DNA from: Longimicrobium terrae
GTDB lineage: Bacteria; Gemmatimonadota; Gemmatimonadetes; Longimicrobiales; Longimicrobiaceae
Assembly (NCBI RefSeq): GCF_014202995.1
Contig: NZ_JACHIA010000012.1
Coordinates: 103,447-167,446 of the forward strand
Direction: 5' to 3'
Length of the DNA stretch: 64,000 nucleotides
This document shows positions 7,950 through 17,350 of this stretch, in pieces; position 1 is the stretch's first letter, and the number at the start of each line of letters is the position of its first letter. The notes below the pieces were generated by a model, which saw only the letters and a program-made list of their open reading frames with translations, had not been told where the DNA came from and searched no databases. The position numbers and the translations under genes are program-made.

Positions 7950-9317
7950 TCACGCCCCGGCGATGTGCGGGCCCGCGCCGTGCGGCCCGGCCACGTGCGT
8001 CGCGGGAACCTCCACCTCCACCAGCCCGCTGGGCATGGCGGCCAGCGTAACCGGCGACGGCAGGATCGGGAAGGTGGCCATGTACCACGAGTAGCACGCC
8101 ACGAAAAGCCCCAGGAACGCCAGCGACATCGCGATCTCCGGGAAGCCGATCCCGATGGCTCCCCATTCCTCCAGCCAGAAGTTCGGCGTGGCCAGCAGGA
8201 AGCGCTCGATCCAGTGGCCCACCAGGATCAGCACGGCGAAGCCGGCCAGAATCTGCGGCACCTTCTTGACCGACCGCGGCAGCAGCCCGAAGAACGGCAG
8301 CACAAAGATCAGCAGCACCGTCGCGATCACCAGCGGCCCGAACTTCAGGAACTTCAGAACGAAGTATTCCTGCTCGTTGGGCAGCAGGCCATACCAGATC
8401 ACCACGTACTGCGACCAGTTGATGTACATCCAGAACACGGCAAAGGCGAACACCAGCTTGCCCAGGTCGTGAAACTGCTTTTCGGTGATGTACGACTCCA
8501 GCCGCAGCGAGCCGCGGTACAGCACCACCATCAGCGCCGTCATCGCCAGCCCCGAGTGGAACGCGCTGATGAAGAACGCCACCGGGAACATCGTGCTGAA
8601 GAAGTGCGGAAGCGTGAGCATCGCCACGTCCATCCCCACGAACCCCCACACGACCGCGTAGGCGATCCCCAGAAACACGCCGATCTTGAGCGCGGCCTGC
8701 TGCGACACGGCCGCCATCTGCCGCACGTCGCCCCGCCCGTCGCCGCGCAGCCAGTTGTGCGCAAAGCTGCGGCGCCCGGCCCGGTCCAGCCCGTGGACGT
8801 CGGCCCGCAGCTGGTGGTAGGCGAACCGCATGGCCAGGCCGAACAGAACCGCCATCCCCACCAGGTCGCGAACGAACAGGAAGGTGAAGTTCAGCCACCC
8901 CGACTTGGCCTCCAGCACCGCGTCCCCGTGAATGGGGTCGTGCATCACCCCGTCGACCAGATGGGGGATCCAGTGATGGAAGAAGATGTTCTTGCCGCCC
9001 AGCAGAAGCGGAATGAACAGGAGGAACGCGAACGGAAGGAACGCCACCCCGCCCAGCGGAAACCGCTTGATGGACCACGCCCACCGCGCGTTGGTCAGGT
9101 GCAGCGCCACGGCGAACATCACCATGCCGATGGACACCGACGACCAGAACATCCAGTTGAAGTGGAAGGCGTTCCACGCCCGCTGGCTCGAAGGCGCGAA
9201 CAGGAATGCCGCCGCCGCGCCGGCGACCGCCAGCAGCAGACCGCCCAGGGTGGCCGCCGAGTTGCCGGCCGCCATGCGAAGCGGAATGTGGGTCGGATAA
9301 TCGCTATGCCCAGCCAT
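7950..9317 (-). CDS. actF: Alternative complex III subunit ActF (quinol-binding membrane protein)
   Basis: 455 residues with about ten hydrophobic helices, of the NrfD/PsrC type seen in ActC and ActF. ACIII oxidises menaquinol and passes electrons to a cytochrome c or oxidase. Family features are the polytopic core from FHFNWMFWSSVSIGMVMFAVALHL onward, with FHSGLAMTALMVVLYRGS and MYINWSQYVVIWYGLLPNEQEYF near the middle. The Gly/His-rich C-terminus (VAGPHGAGPHIAGA) is odd and of unknown use. It is the last gene of the operon, starting 12 bp after the actE stop with a weak ribosome-binding site, and is followed by a strong terminator. Confidence 0.93.
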   Translation of the reverse strand: MAGHSDYPTHIPLRMAAGNSAATLGGLLLAVAGAAAAFLFAPSSQRAWNAFHFNWMFWSSVSIGMVMFAVALHLTNARWAWSIKRFPLGGVAFLPFAFLLFIPLLLGGKNIFFHHWIPHLVDGVMHDPIHGDAVLEAKSGWLNFTFLFVRDLVGMAVLFGLAMRFAYHQLRADVHGLDRAGRRSFAHNWLRGDGRGDVRQMAAVSQQAALKIGVFLGIAYAVVWGFVGMDVAMLTLPHFFSTMFPVAFFISAFHSGLAMTALMVVLYRGSLRLESYITEKQFHDLGKLVFAFAVFWMYINWSQYVVIWYGLLPNEQEYFVLKFLKFGPLVIATVLLIFVLPFFGLLPRSVKKVPQILAGFAVLILVGHWIERFLLATPNFWLEEWGAIGIGFPEIAMSLAFLGLFVACYSWYMATFPILPSPVTLAAMPSGLVEVEVPATHVAGPHGAGPHIAGA

Positions 9318-9329
9318 CAGAAACGCTCG

Positions 9330-10037
9330 TCAGGGGTTTTCTTGCGTGCTCGGCGGCGCGGTCTCCACCGACGGGGGCGTACGGCTGGCGGCCGGGGCCG
9401 GCTCCACCGGCGCGGCGTTGGGCACCTGCGCGCCCACGGCCGACACGTTCGGCGGCGGGTTGCGGGTTTCCAGGCCGCCCTGAAGCTGGCGCACGTACTC
9501 CACCACCGCCCAGCGGTCCAGGTGCGTCACCCGGGCGCCGTACGGAGGCATCAGGCCGCGGCCCACGTCGATGACCGCGTAGATGTAGCCGTCCGAACGG
9601 GCCTGCGTGGGCCCGGCGTTGAGCGCCGGCGCGTAGGGAAACTTGTCGGGGCCGATCACCGGCCCCTTGCCGTCGCCCAGGTCGCCGTGGCACGAGGAGC
9701 AGTGCTGCTCGTACATCAGCTTGCCGCGCGCCAGGGTGCGCGCGTCCGGCCGCAGCGGGTTCTGCAGCGTCGCCGCCACCGAATCCAGCTGCGTCTGCGA
9801 AAAGCGGCGCGGCACGTCGCCCATGGGGTTGCGCGTGGGCACCGTTCCGGGCACCGGCTCGCGCACCATCTCGTACGGGTCGGGCATCACGTCCTCGCGC
9901 ATCGTCGAAAACGCGGGCACCTTGCCCGAAGCCTCGTCGATGTCGTATCCCGCCCAGTCGGTGCAGGCGGGAAGGGCCGCGGCGACGCCCAGCAGCGCCA
10001 GGGCGCGCGCGCCGCGGCGAAGCTCAGCGCTGGTCAA
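9330..10037 (-). CDS. actE: Alternative complex III subunit ActE, mono-heme cytochrome c lipoprotein
   Basis: 235 residues from a proposed TTG start. It has a lipoprotein signal with LPAC (C25), one heme motif CSSCH at 113-117 and the probable axial methionine M163 in GLMPPYG. A Pro/Ala-rich tail (about 190-235) follows the cytochrome domain. I place the start at TTG 10037 because GAGGAGG lies six bases upstream and the signal peptide begins right after it. A longer frame from GTG 10058 has no ribosome-binding site. The TTG start lies 14 bp inside actD, so the two genes are translationally coupled. ActE is the periplasmic electron-exit subunit of the complex. Confidence 0.92.
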   Translation of the reverse strand: MTSAELRRGARALALLGVAAALPACTDWAGYDIDEASGKVPAFSTMREDVMPDPYEMVREPVPGTVPTRNPMGDVPRRFSQTQLDSVAATLQNPLRPDARTLARGKLMYEQHCSSCHGDLGDGKGPVIGPDKFPYAPALNAGPTQARSDGYIYAVIDVGRGLMPPYGARVTHLDRWAVVEYVRQLQGGLETRNPPPNVSAVGAQVPNAAPVEPAPAASRTPPSVETAPPSTQENP

Positions 10038-10538
10038 CGAGCACCTCCTCGGAACCACTCTCGTTCATGATCCGCTGCACGTCGCCGTAGCGGTCGCGGG
10101 GAGCGTGGGCGAACACGCCGAAGTTGCCCGCCGTGAAGGACGGGTGGTACATGGGCGCTTCCGGCGGCCCCACGTGGGGCATGCGCCCCAGGATGAACAG
10201 GCCGGCCACCGTGCTCAGCGCGCCGAGCAGAATGGTCAGCTCGAACATGATGACGCTGAACCCGGGGAGCGCGATGATCTCCTTGCCGCCCACCACCAGC
10301 GGCCAGTCCAGCGACGCCCAGGTGGCCAGCGCCGTTCCCGCCGCGGTGCCCGTAAAGGCGCCGATCAGGGTAAAGATGCGCACCGGGCTTTCCTTGGTGC
10401 CCAGCGCCTCTTCCACCTCGTGGCGCGGCGTGGGCGAATACACCGTCAGCTCGTACCCCTGCGCGCGCAGCGAGCGGATCGCGTCGGTCGCGGTGTCCAG
10501 GTGCGGGAATACGCCCAGCACCCCCGTCTGCAGCTTGC

Positions 10539-10542
<4 letters not shown>
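10024..10542 (-). CDS. actD: Alternative complex III subunit ActD (DUF3341 membrane protein)
   Basis: 172 residues. The N-terminal soluble part begins KLQTGVLGVFPHLDTATDAI, and two hydrophobic helices lie at about 58-78 and 95-115. The C-terminal tail carries YHPSFTAGNFGVFAHAPRDRYGDV. This is the usual ActD architecture and length. It starts with an ATGA overlap on the actC stop and ends inside the start of actE. Its role in the complex is structural or not settled in the family; no cofactor motif is visible. Confidence 0.92.
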
Positions 10543-11966
<1,424 letters not shown>

Positions 11967-11968
11967 GA

Positions 11969-14900
11969 TCAGTGTCCTCCCTGCATGGCCGGTTCGTGGC
12001 CTTCCTGCGGCTGGTGCTCGGTGGTGCCGCCCATGGCCGGCGGAGGCGCCTCACGCCCGCCGTTCCTGGGCTGGTGCAGCGTCACCTTCTTCAGGTAGAC
12101 GATGGCCGGCTGCGTGTTCAGCTCGCCCAGCGCGCGGAAGCCGCGGTTGCTGCGGGCCGCCTGCGCCACGGCGGTGGTGGGGTCGGCGATGTTGCCGAAG
12201 ACGAACACTTCGGTGGGGCACGTCTGCACGCACGCCGGCACCACTTCGCCGTCGCGCAGGGCGCGGGCCTCGGAAGTCGCGTTGCGCTCGGCTTCATGGA
12301 TGCGCTGCACGCAGAACGTGCACTTTTCCATGACGCCCTTTTCGCGCACCGTCACGTCCGGGTTCAGCTGCCAGTTCAGCGGCTCGGCGAACTGGTAGGT
12401 GAACCAGTTGAAGACGCGCACCTTCCACGGGCAGTTGTTGGCGCAGTAGCGCGTGCCCACGCAGCGGTTGTACACCTGGCCGTTCAGGCCGTCCGGCGTG
12501 TGGTACGCCGCGTACACGGGGCACACCGGCTCGCAGGGCGCCTGGCCGCAGTGCTGGCACAGCATGGGAAGGAAGCGCACGTCGTCCGTGGCGTCGTCCC
12601 GCATCGCCTCTTCCTCGTGGCGGCTGACCCCGAAGTACCGCTCGATGCGCAGCCACGAAAGCTCGCGTCCCTTGCGGATTTCGGTCGGCCCGACGACCGG
12701 GATGTTATTCTCCGCGTAGCAGGCCACCACGCACGCCGCGCAGCCGATGCACCGCGCCAGGTCCACGACCATGGCCCAGCGCGTCTCGTTGTCGATGTAC
12801 TCGCCGTACTCCGTCCCGGCCGGCGGGTAGGCCGCCGGATCGGTGGTGGTCTCCACCGGCACGAAGCCGCCGGAGCCCTTGAGCTGGTGAATCGGCTTTT
12901 CCTCGCCGGGAACGAAGCCCGGGCCCTTCTGGTCCAGCCGCATCAGTTCGGTAATGCCCACCGCCTGCGAGATGGCGCGGTCGTGCTGCACGCGCACGCC
13001 CTGCTCCACCAGGCCCTGCGGAAAGGCGCGCGTCACGTTGCCGCGGCCCGTCTTGGTGAGCGAAACGCGCACGCCCGCCGTGGTCAGCCCGCCGGAAGCC
13101 GGATCCACCGAGCCGCCCAGCAGCTTCATGGGGTTGGCGCCCACGCCCGCCGTGAAGCGGCCGAACGCCTCGTGCCCCAGTCCCATCTGCATGGCGATGG
13201 CGCCGCGCATGATGCCCGGGTAGACGTAGATGCGCGTCTTGACCATGCCGTGCGGCGAGCGGATCTCCACTTCGTCGCCCTGCTCCAGATCCATCGCCTT
13301 GGCGGTGTCCGGATGCACCTCGGCCCACGAATCCCAGCTCACCTTGGCCACCTGGTCCGGCAGCTCCAGCAGCCAGGGGCGGTTGGCGGTGCGGCCGTCG
13401 TAGAAGCGGATGGACGGGTAGACGACCAGGTGCAGGCCGTTGGCCTCGCCCTCGTACCGCGGCGCCTGGTAGGTGGCGGCGGCCACCGCGCGCGGCGGCG
13501 CCTGCACCTGCGCGGGCGGAACGACGACCGGCGCGGCGGCCGGGGCCGGCTGCGCGGTGGTCGCGGCCACGGCACCCGCGGCGGCGGCGGCGGCCGGAGC
13601 CGTCACCGCCGGAGCGGCGGCGGGGGCCGCGGCGGCCGGCTGGGCCTGGCGGTCCAGCGCGGTAAAGCCCAGCGCCTGCGTGCCGCGGCCGTTTTCGGCG
13701 AACACGCCGCCGCGGCGCAGCGCGCCGTCCCACGCCTCGGGGCTGCCGGCCCGCGCGGCCCAGGAGGCGCGCAGGTAATCCAGCCACGTCGTTCCCGTGA
13801 AGCCCGCCGTGGGCACCACGCGCAGCGCGCGGCTGATGCCCAGCAGGATCTCGCCCACCGCGCGGGTGTTGAACACCGGCTTCATCGCCGGCTGCACCAG
13901 CTCGAACACGCCGGGCTGCGGGATGTAGTCGTCCCACCGCTCCAGGAAGTGGCTCTGCGGCAGCACGTGCGTGGCCATCGCCGAGGTCTCGTCCGGAAAG
14001 CTGCTGAACGTGACGCGCGTGGGCACCTTCTGCAGCGCCTCGGCGAACTTGAGGCCGCCGGGAAGCGTGTAGGCCGGGTTGGGCGAATCCATCAGGATCA
14101 CCTTCACCTGCCCCGCGCGCATCTGCTCAATGAGCTGCAGCATGGGGCGGGCGTCCGTCGCCGGGGCCGTGGTGCGGCCGTTGAGCCGGTCCACGGCTTG
14201 GCGCAGCGCCTCGCCGTTGGTGCCACGCACCGCGTAGCCGGGGCCGAACGCCACCTTGCGGGCCGACGCGCCCCACCACTCGCCCAGCGTACGCAGGCCG
14301 GTGGTGATGCGCTGCGTGTCCGCCGGGGTCGGATTCTCCGGGGCGATCTGCGCGCCGACGGCCGACAGGTCCCCGCCCGCGGCCAGCGCCTGGGCCAGCA
14401 GCGCCTCGGTGCCGGGGCGCGTGGGGATCCACAGGTCGGCGTTGATGCCGGTGAGCGGGCGGTGCGGCCCCACCCACACGAACTTGCCGCGGCGCCCGTT
14501 GTTGTACGCGTGCTGCTGCGAGAACTGGTACGCGTAGTCGACGGGCGACCCCCAGGTTTCCAGGAAGTCGGCGCCGAAGCTCACCAGCAGGTCCGCGTCG
14601 GCGAAGCGCAGGTCGCGCGGCGTGTCCTCAAGCGGGGCCCAGTCCACGCGGCGCGCGCCGATCGCCGTGGCGAAGTCGGTGGCCAGGCGGTCCATGCTGC
14701 CAGCGTAGCCGCCGGTGAGGTAGACCACGCTGCCGCGCGGAGCGGTGCGGATCGCCTCGGCCACGGCGGTTTCGGCCTGCTGCCAAGTGGTGCTGCGCGG
14801 CTGGTCGACCCCGAACTCCATCACCGACGGGCCCGTGTAGCGGTCCGGGTGGTAGAGCCCCTGGGGGGCGGCCTGCCCGCGCGGGCACAGGTTGCCGTGC

Positions 14901-15157
14901 GAGATGGGGTGGTCGGGGTTGCCCTCGGCCTTGGTGACGCGTCCTTCGTGCGTCTCCACGTGCATCCCGCACCCGGCCGGGCATTCCCGGCAGGTGGTGG
15001 TGTAGTAGGTCGGCACCCCGGGAACCACTTCCTCGGGGGGCACCACGTACGGGATCAGCTTTTCGACCTGCCCGGTGGAGCATCCCACCGTGGCCGTCGC
15101 AGCGCCCGACGCGCCAAGCACCTTCAGAAAGGTGCGCCTCTTCATTCCGTCAGACAT
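11969..15157 (-). CDS. actB: Alternative complex III subunit ActB (molybdopterin-oxidoreductase-like plus iron-sulfur fusion)
   Basis: 1062 residues. The N-terminus has a twin-arginine signal (RRTFLK, residues 6-11) with a lipobox-like TVGC. A large domain related to molybdopterin oxidoreductases fills about 40-740; ActB proteins are known to lack the Mo cofactor. A four-cluster ferredoxin-like part follows: CIGCAACVVAC, CQHCGQAPCEPVC, CVGTRYCANNCP and CTFCVQRI...CVQTCP. Between about residues 502 and 560 lies an Ala/Pro-rich insertion inside the Mo-like domain, probably a flexible loop. The ATG is preceded by GAGGAGACGGC. It lies between actA (35-bp gap) and actC. Export through Tat places it on the periplasmic side. 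Confidence 0.96.
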   Translation of the reverse strand: MSDGMKRRTFLKVLGASGAATATVGCSTGQVEKLIPYVVPPEEVVPGVPTYYTTTCRECPAGCGMHVETHEGRVTKAEGNPDHPISHGNLCPRGQAAPQGLYHPDRYTGPSVMEFGVDQPRSTTWQQAETAVAEAIRTAPRGSVVYLTGGYAGSMDRLATDFATAIGARRVDWAPLEDTPRDLRFADADLLVSFGADFLETWGSPVDYAYQFSQQHAYNNGRRGKFVWVGPHRPLTGINADLWIPTRPGTEALLAQALAAGGDLSAVGAQIAPENPTPADTQRITTGLRTLGEWWGASARKVAFGPGYAVRGTNGEALRQAVDRLNGRTTAPATDARPMLQLIEQMRAGQVKVILMDSPNPAYTLPGGLKFAEALQKVPTRVTFSSFPDETSAMATHVLPQSHFLERWDDYIPQPGVFELVQPAMKPVFNTRAVGEILLGISRALRVVPTAGFTGTTWLDYLRASWAARAGSPEAWDGALRRGGVFAENGRGTQALGFTALDRQAQPAAAAPAAAPAVTAPAAAAAAGAVAATTAQPAPAAAPVVVPPAQVQAPPRAVAAATYQAPRYEGEANGLHLVVYPSIRFYDGRTANRPWLLELPDQVAKVSWDSWAEVHPDTAKAMDLEQGDEVEIRSPHGMVKTRIYVYPGIMRGAIAMQMGLGHEAFGRFTAGVGANPMKLLGGSVDPASGGLTTAGVRVSLTKTGRGNVTRAFPQGLVEQGVRVQHDRAISQAVGITELMRLDQKGPGFVPGEEKPIHQLKGSGGFVPVETTTDPAAYPPAGTEYGEYIDNETRWAMVVDLARCIGCAACVVACYAENNIPVVGPTEIRKGRELSWLRIERYFGVSRHEEEAMRDDATDDVRFLPMLCQHCGQAPCEPVCPVYAAYHTPDGLNGQVYNRCVGTRYCANNCPWKVRVFNWFTYQFAEPLNWQLNPDVTVREKGVMEKCTFCVQRIHEAERNATSEARALRDGEVVPACVQTCPTEVFVFGNIADPTTAVAQAARSNRGFRALGELNTQPAIVYLKKVTLHQPRNGGREAPPPAMGGTTEHQPQEGHEPAMQGGH

Positions 15158-15192
15158 GCCGTCTCCTCAGCAATCCTTCTCAGTGCCGGCCG

Positions 15193-15897
15193 TCAGTAGT
15201 GGCAGACCACGCAGTCGGTTGACGCGCGCTGGTTGGGATAAGTGGCCTGCTGGCCGCGAATGTCTCCGCCCTCGGAGCGGAGCGCGCGCAGCTTGCGAAC
15301 AAACGACGACCGGCTGCGCACCGCGGCCTCTTCCGGGGCCGACAGCGGCATCTCGCCGCGGTGACAGTCGATGCACCACCCCATCCGCAGGGACGAGAAC
15401 TGGTACACCTTCTTCATTTCCTGCACGGGGCCGTGGCACGTCTGGCACTGCAGGCCGGCGTTCACGTGCGAGTTGTGCGGGAACTTGGCGTGCTCGGGGA
15501 TCTTGTGGATGCGCACCCAGGGAATCCCCTCGCCGCGCTTCCAGTAGTCCACCAGCTTCAGGCCTTCCTGGTGCCAGGCGCTGTCCGGCTTTTCGGCCGT
15601 GCCCTTGACGCGGGGAAAGGCGAGCGCCGCCTGGCCGCGCAGCGACGTGGGCGCGCTGCTGGCGGGCACGTGGCAACCCACGCAGAGCTGCACGCTGGGG
15701 ATTCCCGCGTCCGGCGACCGGTCGGCCGTGTAGTGGCAGTACATGCAGGGCATCTTGTTGTCGCCCGCGTGCACGCTGTGGTAGAACGCGATCGGCTGGT
15801 CGGGGCCGTCGCCTTCATCCGCCCTGTACGGGCGGCACGAAGCCGCGACGACCACCGGGAGCAGCGCGAGCGCCGCCATGCGAAGGAGCTTTGTCAT
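15193..15897 (-). CDS. actA: Alternative complex III subunit ActA, pentaheme cytochrome c
   Basis: 234 residues from the ATG at 15897. An N-terminal hydrophobic signal ends VVVAASC with lipobox cysteine C21. Five CxxCH heme motifs follow: CMYCH (51-55), CVGCH, CQTCH, CIDCH and CVVCH, the last just before the stop. Five hemes and this length are standard for ActA, which feeds electrons from the ActB clusters towards ActE and the terminal oxidase. It is the first gene of the act operon. No cytochrome oxidase genes accompany the operon in this window. Confidence 0.95.
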   Translation of the reverse strand: MTKLLRMAALALLPVVVAASCRPYRADEGDGPDQPIAFYHSVHAGDNKMPCMYCHYTADRSPDAGIPSVQLCVGCHVPASSAPTSLRGQAALAFPRVKGTAEKPDSAWHQEGLKLVDYWKRGEGIPWVRIHKIPEHAKFPHNSHVNAGLQCQTCHGPVQEMKKVYQFSSLRMGWCIDCHRGEMPLSAPEEAAVRSRSSFVRKLRALRSEGGDIRGQQATYPNQRASTDCVVCHY

Positions 15898-16023
15898 CGT
15901 CTGCCTGAACGGAGAATACCATGGGCCGCGCGCACCCGAGCGCCCCTTTTTCGCTCGACCGCGCGCGGCGTCCCCCCAGCCCCCGCCGGCTCTCCTGGGC
16001 CGGGTGGCTGTTCGGAGCACCCC

Positions 16024-16051
16024 ATATAACACGGTGGCAACCCGCCTGCAA
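16024..16051 (-). promoter_or_regulatory. Possible promoter of the act operon
   Basis: On the minus strand TTGCAG (16051-16046), a 16-nt spacer, then TTATAT (16029-16024). A transcript would carry a leader of about 120 nt before actA. Apart from this and the palindrome at 16171, the 305-bp gap 15898-16202 contains nothing I recognise. Confidence 0.35.
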
Positions 16052-16170
16052 TATCAGGCGCGGCCCCACCTTTTGTAGTCGTTTTCCCTACAATCCGCAA
16101 ACCCGCTTCTGGCAATGACTTGCGAGAAGCGGGGGCGGGAGCGCCGGCCGGGATTTCTGGCCAGAGTGGT

Positions 16171-16185
16171 TGATAACGGTTCTCA
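16171..16185. promoter_or_regulatory. Fur-like palindromic operator, copy 1
   Basis: TGATAACGGTTCTCA fits the 7-1-7 inverted repeat pattern of Fur-family boxes (TGAnAATnATTnTCA) except for C/G at two inner positions. It shares the central AACGGTTCTCA with the perfect palindrome at 47237-47255. It lies 274 bp upstream of actA and 17 bp past the stop of the CoA-binding gene. The regulator is not in this window. Confidence 0.4.
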
Positions 16186-16202
16186 ATCAAAGAACCAGAT
16201 GT

Positions 16203-16643
16203 TTACCGGGAGCGGCGGTGCTCCACCATCAGGCACCGGTCCTGAACCACGCGGATGCCGGCTTCGGCAAACCTGCGGGCGGCTTCGTCGTTGCGGATGC
16301 CGCTCTGCATCCAGACCGATTTGGGCTTGGCGGCCAGGATGTCGTCCACGTGCGCCGTCACATCCTGCGGGCGGCGGAACACGTTCACCATGTCTACCGG
16401 TTCGGGAATTCCCGCCACCGTGCGGTACACCTTCTTGCCCAGGATCTCGGTGACGTCCGGGTAGTAGACGGGAACGGGCACCACGTCCAGCCCGGCGGTA
16501 TGCAGGTACTCGGGGACGTAGAACGCGGCCTGTCCGGACTGCGCCTCGGTCTTGATCCCCAGCACCGCCACACGCTTGGTTTCGCGCAGCAGTTCGGCGA
16601 TGCCGTCGCTGGTGGTCACCAGGTTCTTCTGCCAGTCTTCCAC
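16203..16643 (-). CDS. CoA-binding domain protein (YccU-like)
   Basis: 146 residues from a GTG start at 16643, with GGAG seven bases upstream. It is a single Rossmann-type CoA-binding domain. Its features are VAVLGIKTEAQSGQAAFYVPEYLHTAGLDVVPV, then VYRTVAGIPEPVDMVNVFRRPQDV, and PKSVWMQSGIRNDEAARRFAEAGIRVVQDRCLMVEH. Length equals the stand-alone family (about 140). In acyl-CoA synthetases the same domain binds CoA; the free-standing protein has no settled function. It lies upstream of actA on the same strand, separated by about 305 bp. Confidence 0.88.
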   Translation of the reverse strand: MEDWQKNLVTTSDGIAELLRETKRVAVLGIKTEAQSGQAAFYVPEYLHTAGLDVVPVPVYYPDVTEILGKKVYRTVAGIPEPVDMVNVFRRPQDVTAHVDDILAAKPKSVWMQSGIRNDEAARRFAEAGIRVVQDRCLMVEHRRSR

Positions 16644-16707
16644 GGTCGTTCTCCGGTACGGGGTTTTCTGATCGGCGGGTGGGAGGATGAGGTTTCGCGT
16701 TTCCGCC

Positions 16708-16777
16708 CGGGCACTGAGCACTGAGCACTTCCGTCCTCGCACTCACGCACTCAGCACCCAGCACTCACGCACTTCCC
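16708..16777 (+). repeat. GCACTCACGCACTC-type short repeat, copy 2
   Basis: CACTGAGCACTGAGCAC, then CGCACTCACGCACTCAGCAC and CAGCACTCACGCACTTCCC. Same unit as 4930-4980 and inverted relative to 20519-20575. Confidence 0.6.
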
Positions 16778-16779
16778 CT

Positions 16780-16950
16780 GGGCGTGCCCCTCCGCTGCGC
16801 TCCGGGTCGGGCTTCGCGCGCCGTAGGCAACGATACAGCTGTTGCCAACGGCGCCGAGCCCCGGTTCGCGCCACGGTTGAGCTTGCCGAGCGGGCTTCAT
16901 CCACGCGCGAACCGGGTTCTCGGCCCTCCGGGCGCGAATCCCTCACGCGA
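16780..16950 (+). repeat. Degenerate dispersed repeat, copy 2 (see 2803-2969)
   Basis: Shares CGCCGTAGGCA, GTTGCCAACGGCG and CCCTCCGGGC...ATCCCTCACGCGA with 2803-2969 in the same order. It sits in the 700-bp gap 16644-17350, where I see no supported gene. Confidence 0.6.
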
Positions 16951-17262
16951 GGTCGATACATCCCCTCTTCCGTCATCCCGCCTGCATCCTGCCCCAACCT
17001 GCGGATCGCGTGCCGTCGCGCTCCGCGGGCGCCTGCGTCGGACGGTCGGGCGCACCGTCCCAGGCAGCAGTTCGGTCGGGAATTCGGTGCCGACTCATTG
17101 ATCACGCAGAAAGCGGCGCGTCGGACCCGTCCGGCGCGCCGCTTCCCCGGCATGACATGCTTGATCGCGATCCGATTGCCTTGGCAGACATCCCCTGACC
17201 GGCGGAAGCCCATTCGCGCCATCGGCAGAACAGTCGTCCGGGAGCACAAACCGGGTTGTCGC

Positions 17263-17318
17263 CCACAGTCCGCGAAGGCGGACTTCGCGCCGTTGTTGCC
17301 GCGACTTCAGTCGCCCCA
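17263..17318 (+). repeat. CAGTCCGCG palindromic element, single core
   Basis: CACAGTCCGCGAAGGCGGAC followed by TTCGCGCCGTTGTTGCCGCG and ACTTCAGTCGCCC, identical in layout to the second core at 7785-7840 and 29269-29320. It ends about 30 bp from the stop codon of the metallo-beta-lactamase gene. Confidence 0.75.
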
Positions 17319-17350
17319 GCTCCCGGCACCCGAGCGCGGCTCCTCCCTTC

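Noticed and set aside
10038-10058. Upstream GTG start for actE
   Set aside because: No ribosome-binding site before it, while GAGGAGG lies at the right distance before the TTG at 10037 and the signal peptide follows.
11972-15199. 1075-codon plus-strand frame across the actB region
   Set aside because: His/Arg/Ala-rich nonsense composition and complete overlap with actB, whose twin-arginine signal and iron-sulfur motifs are unmistakable.
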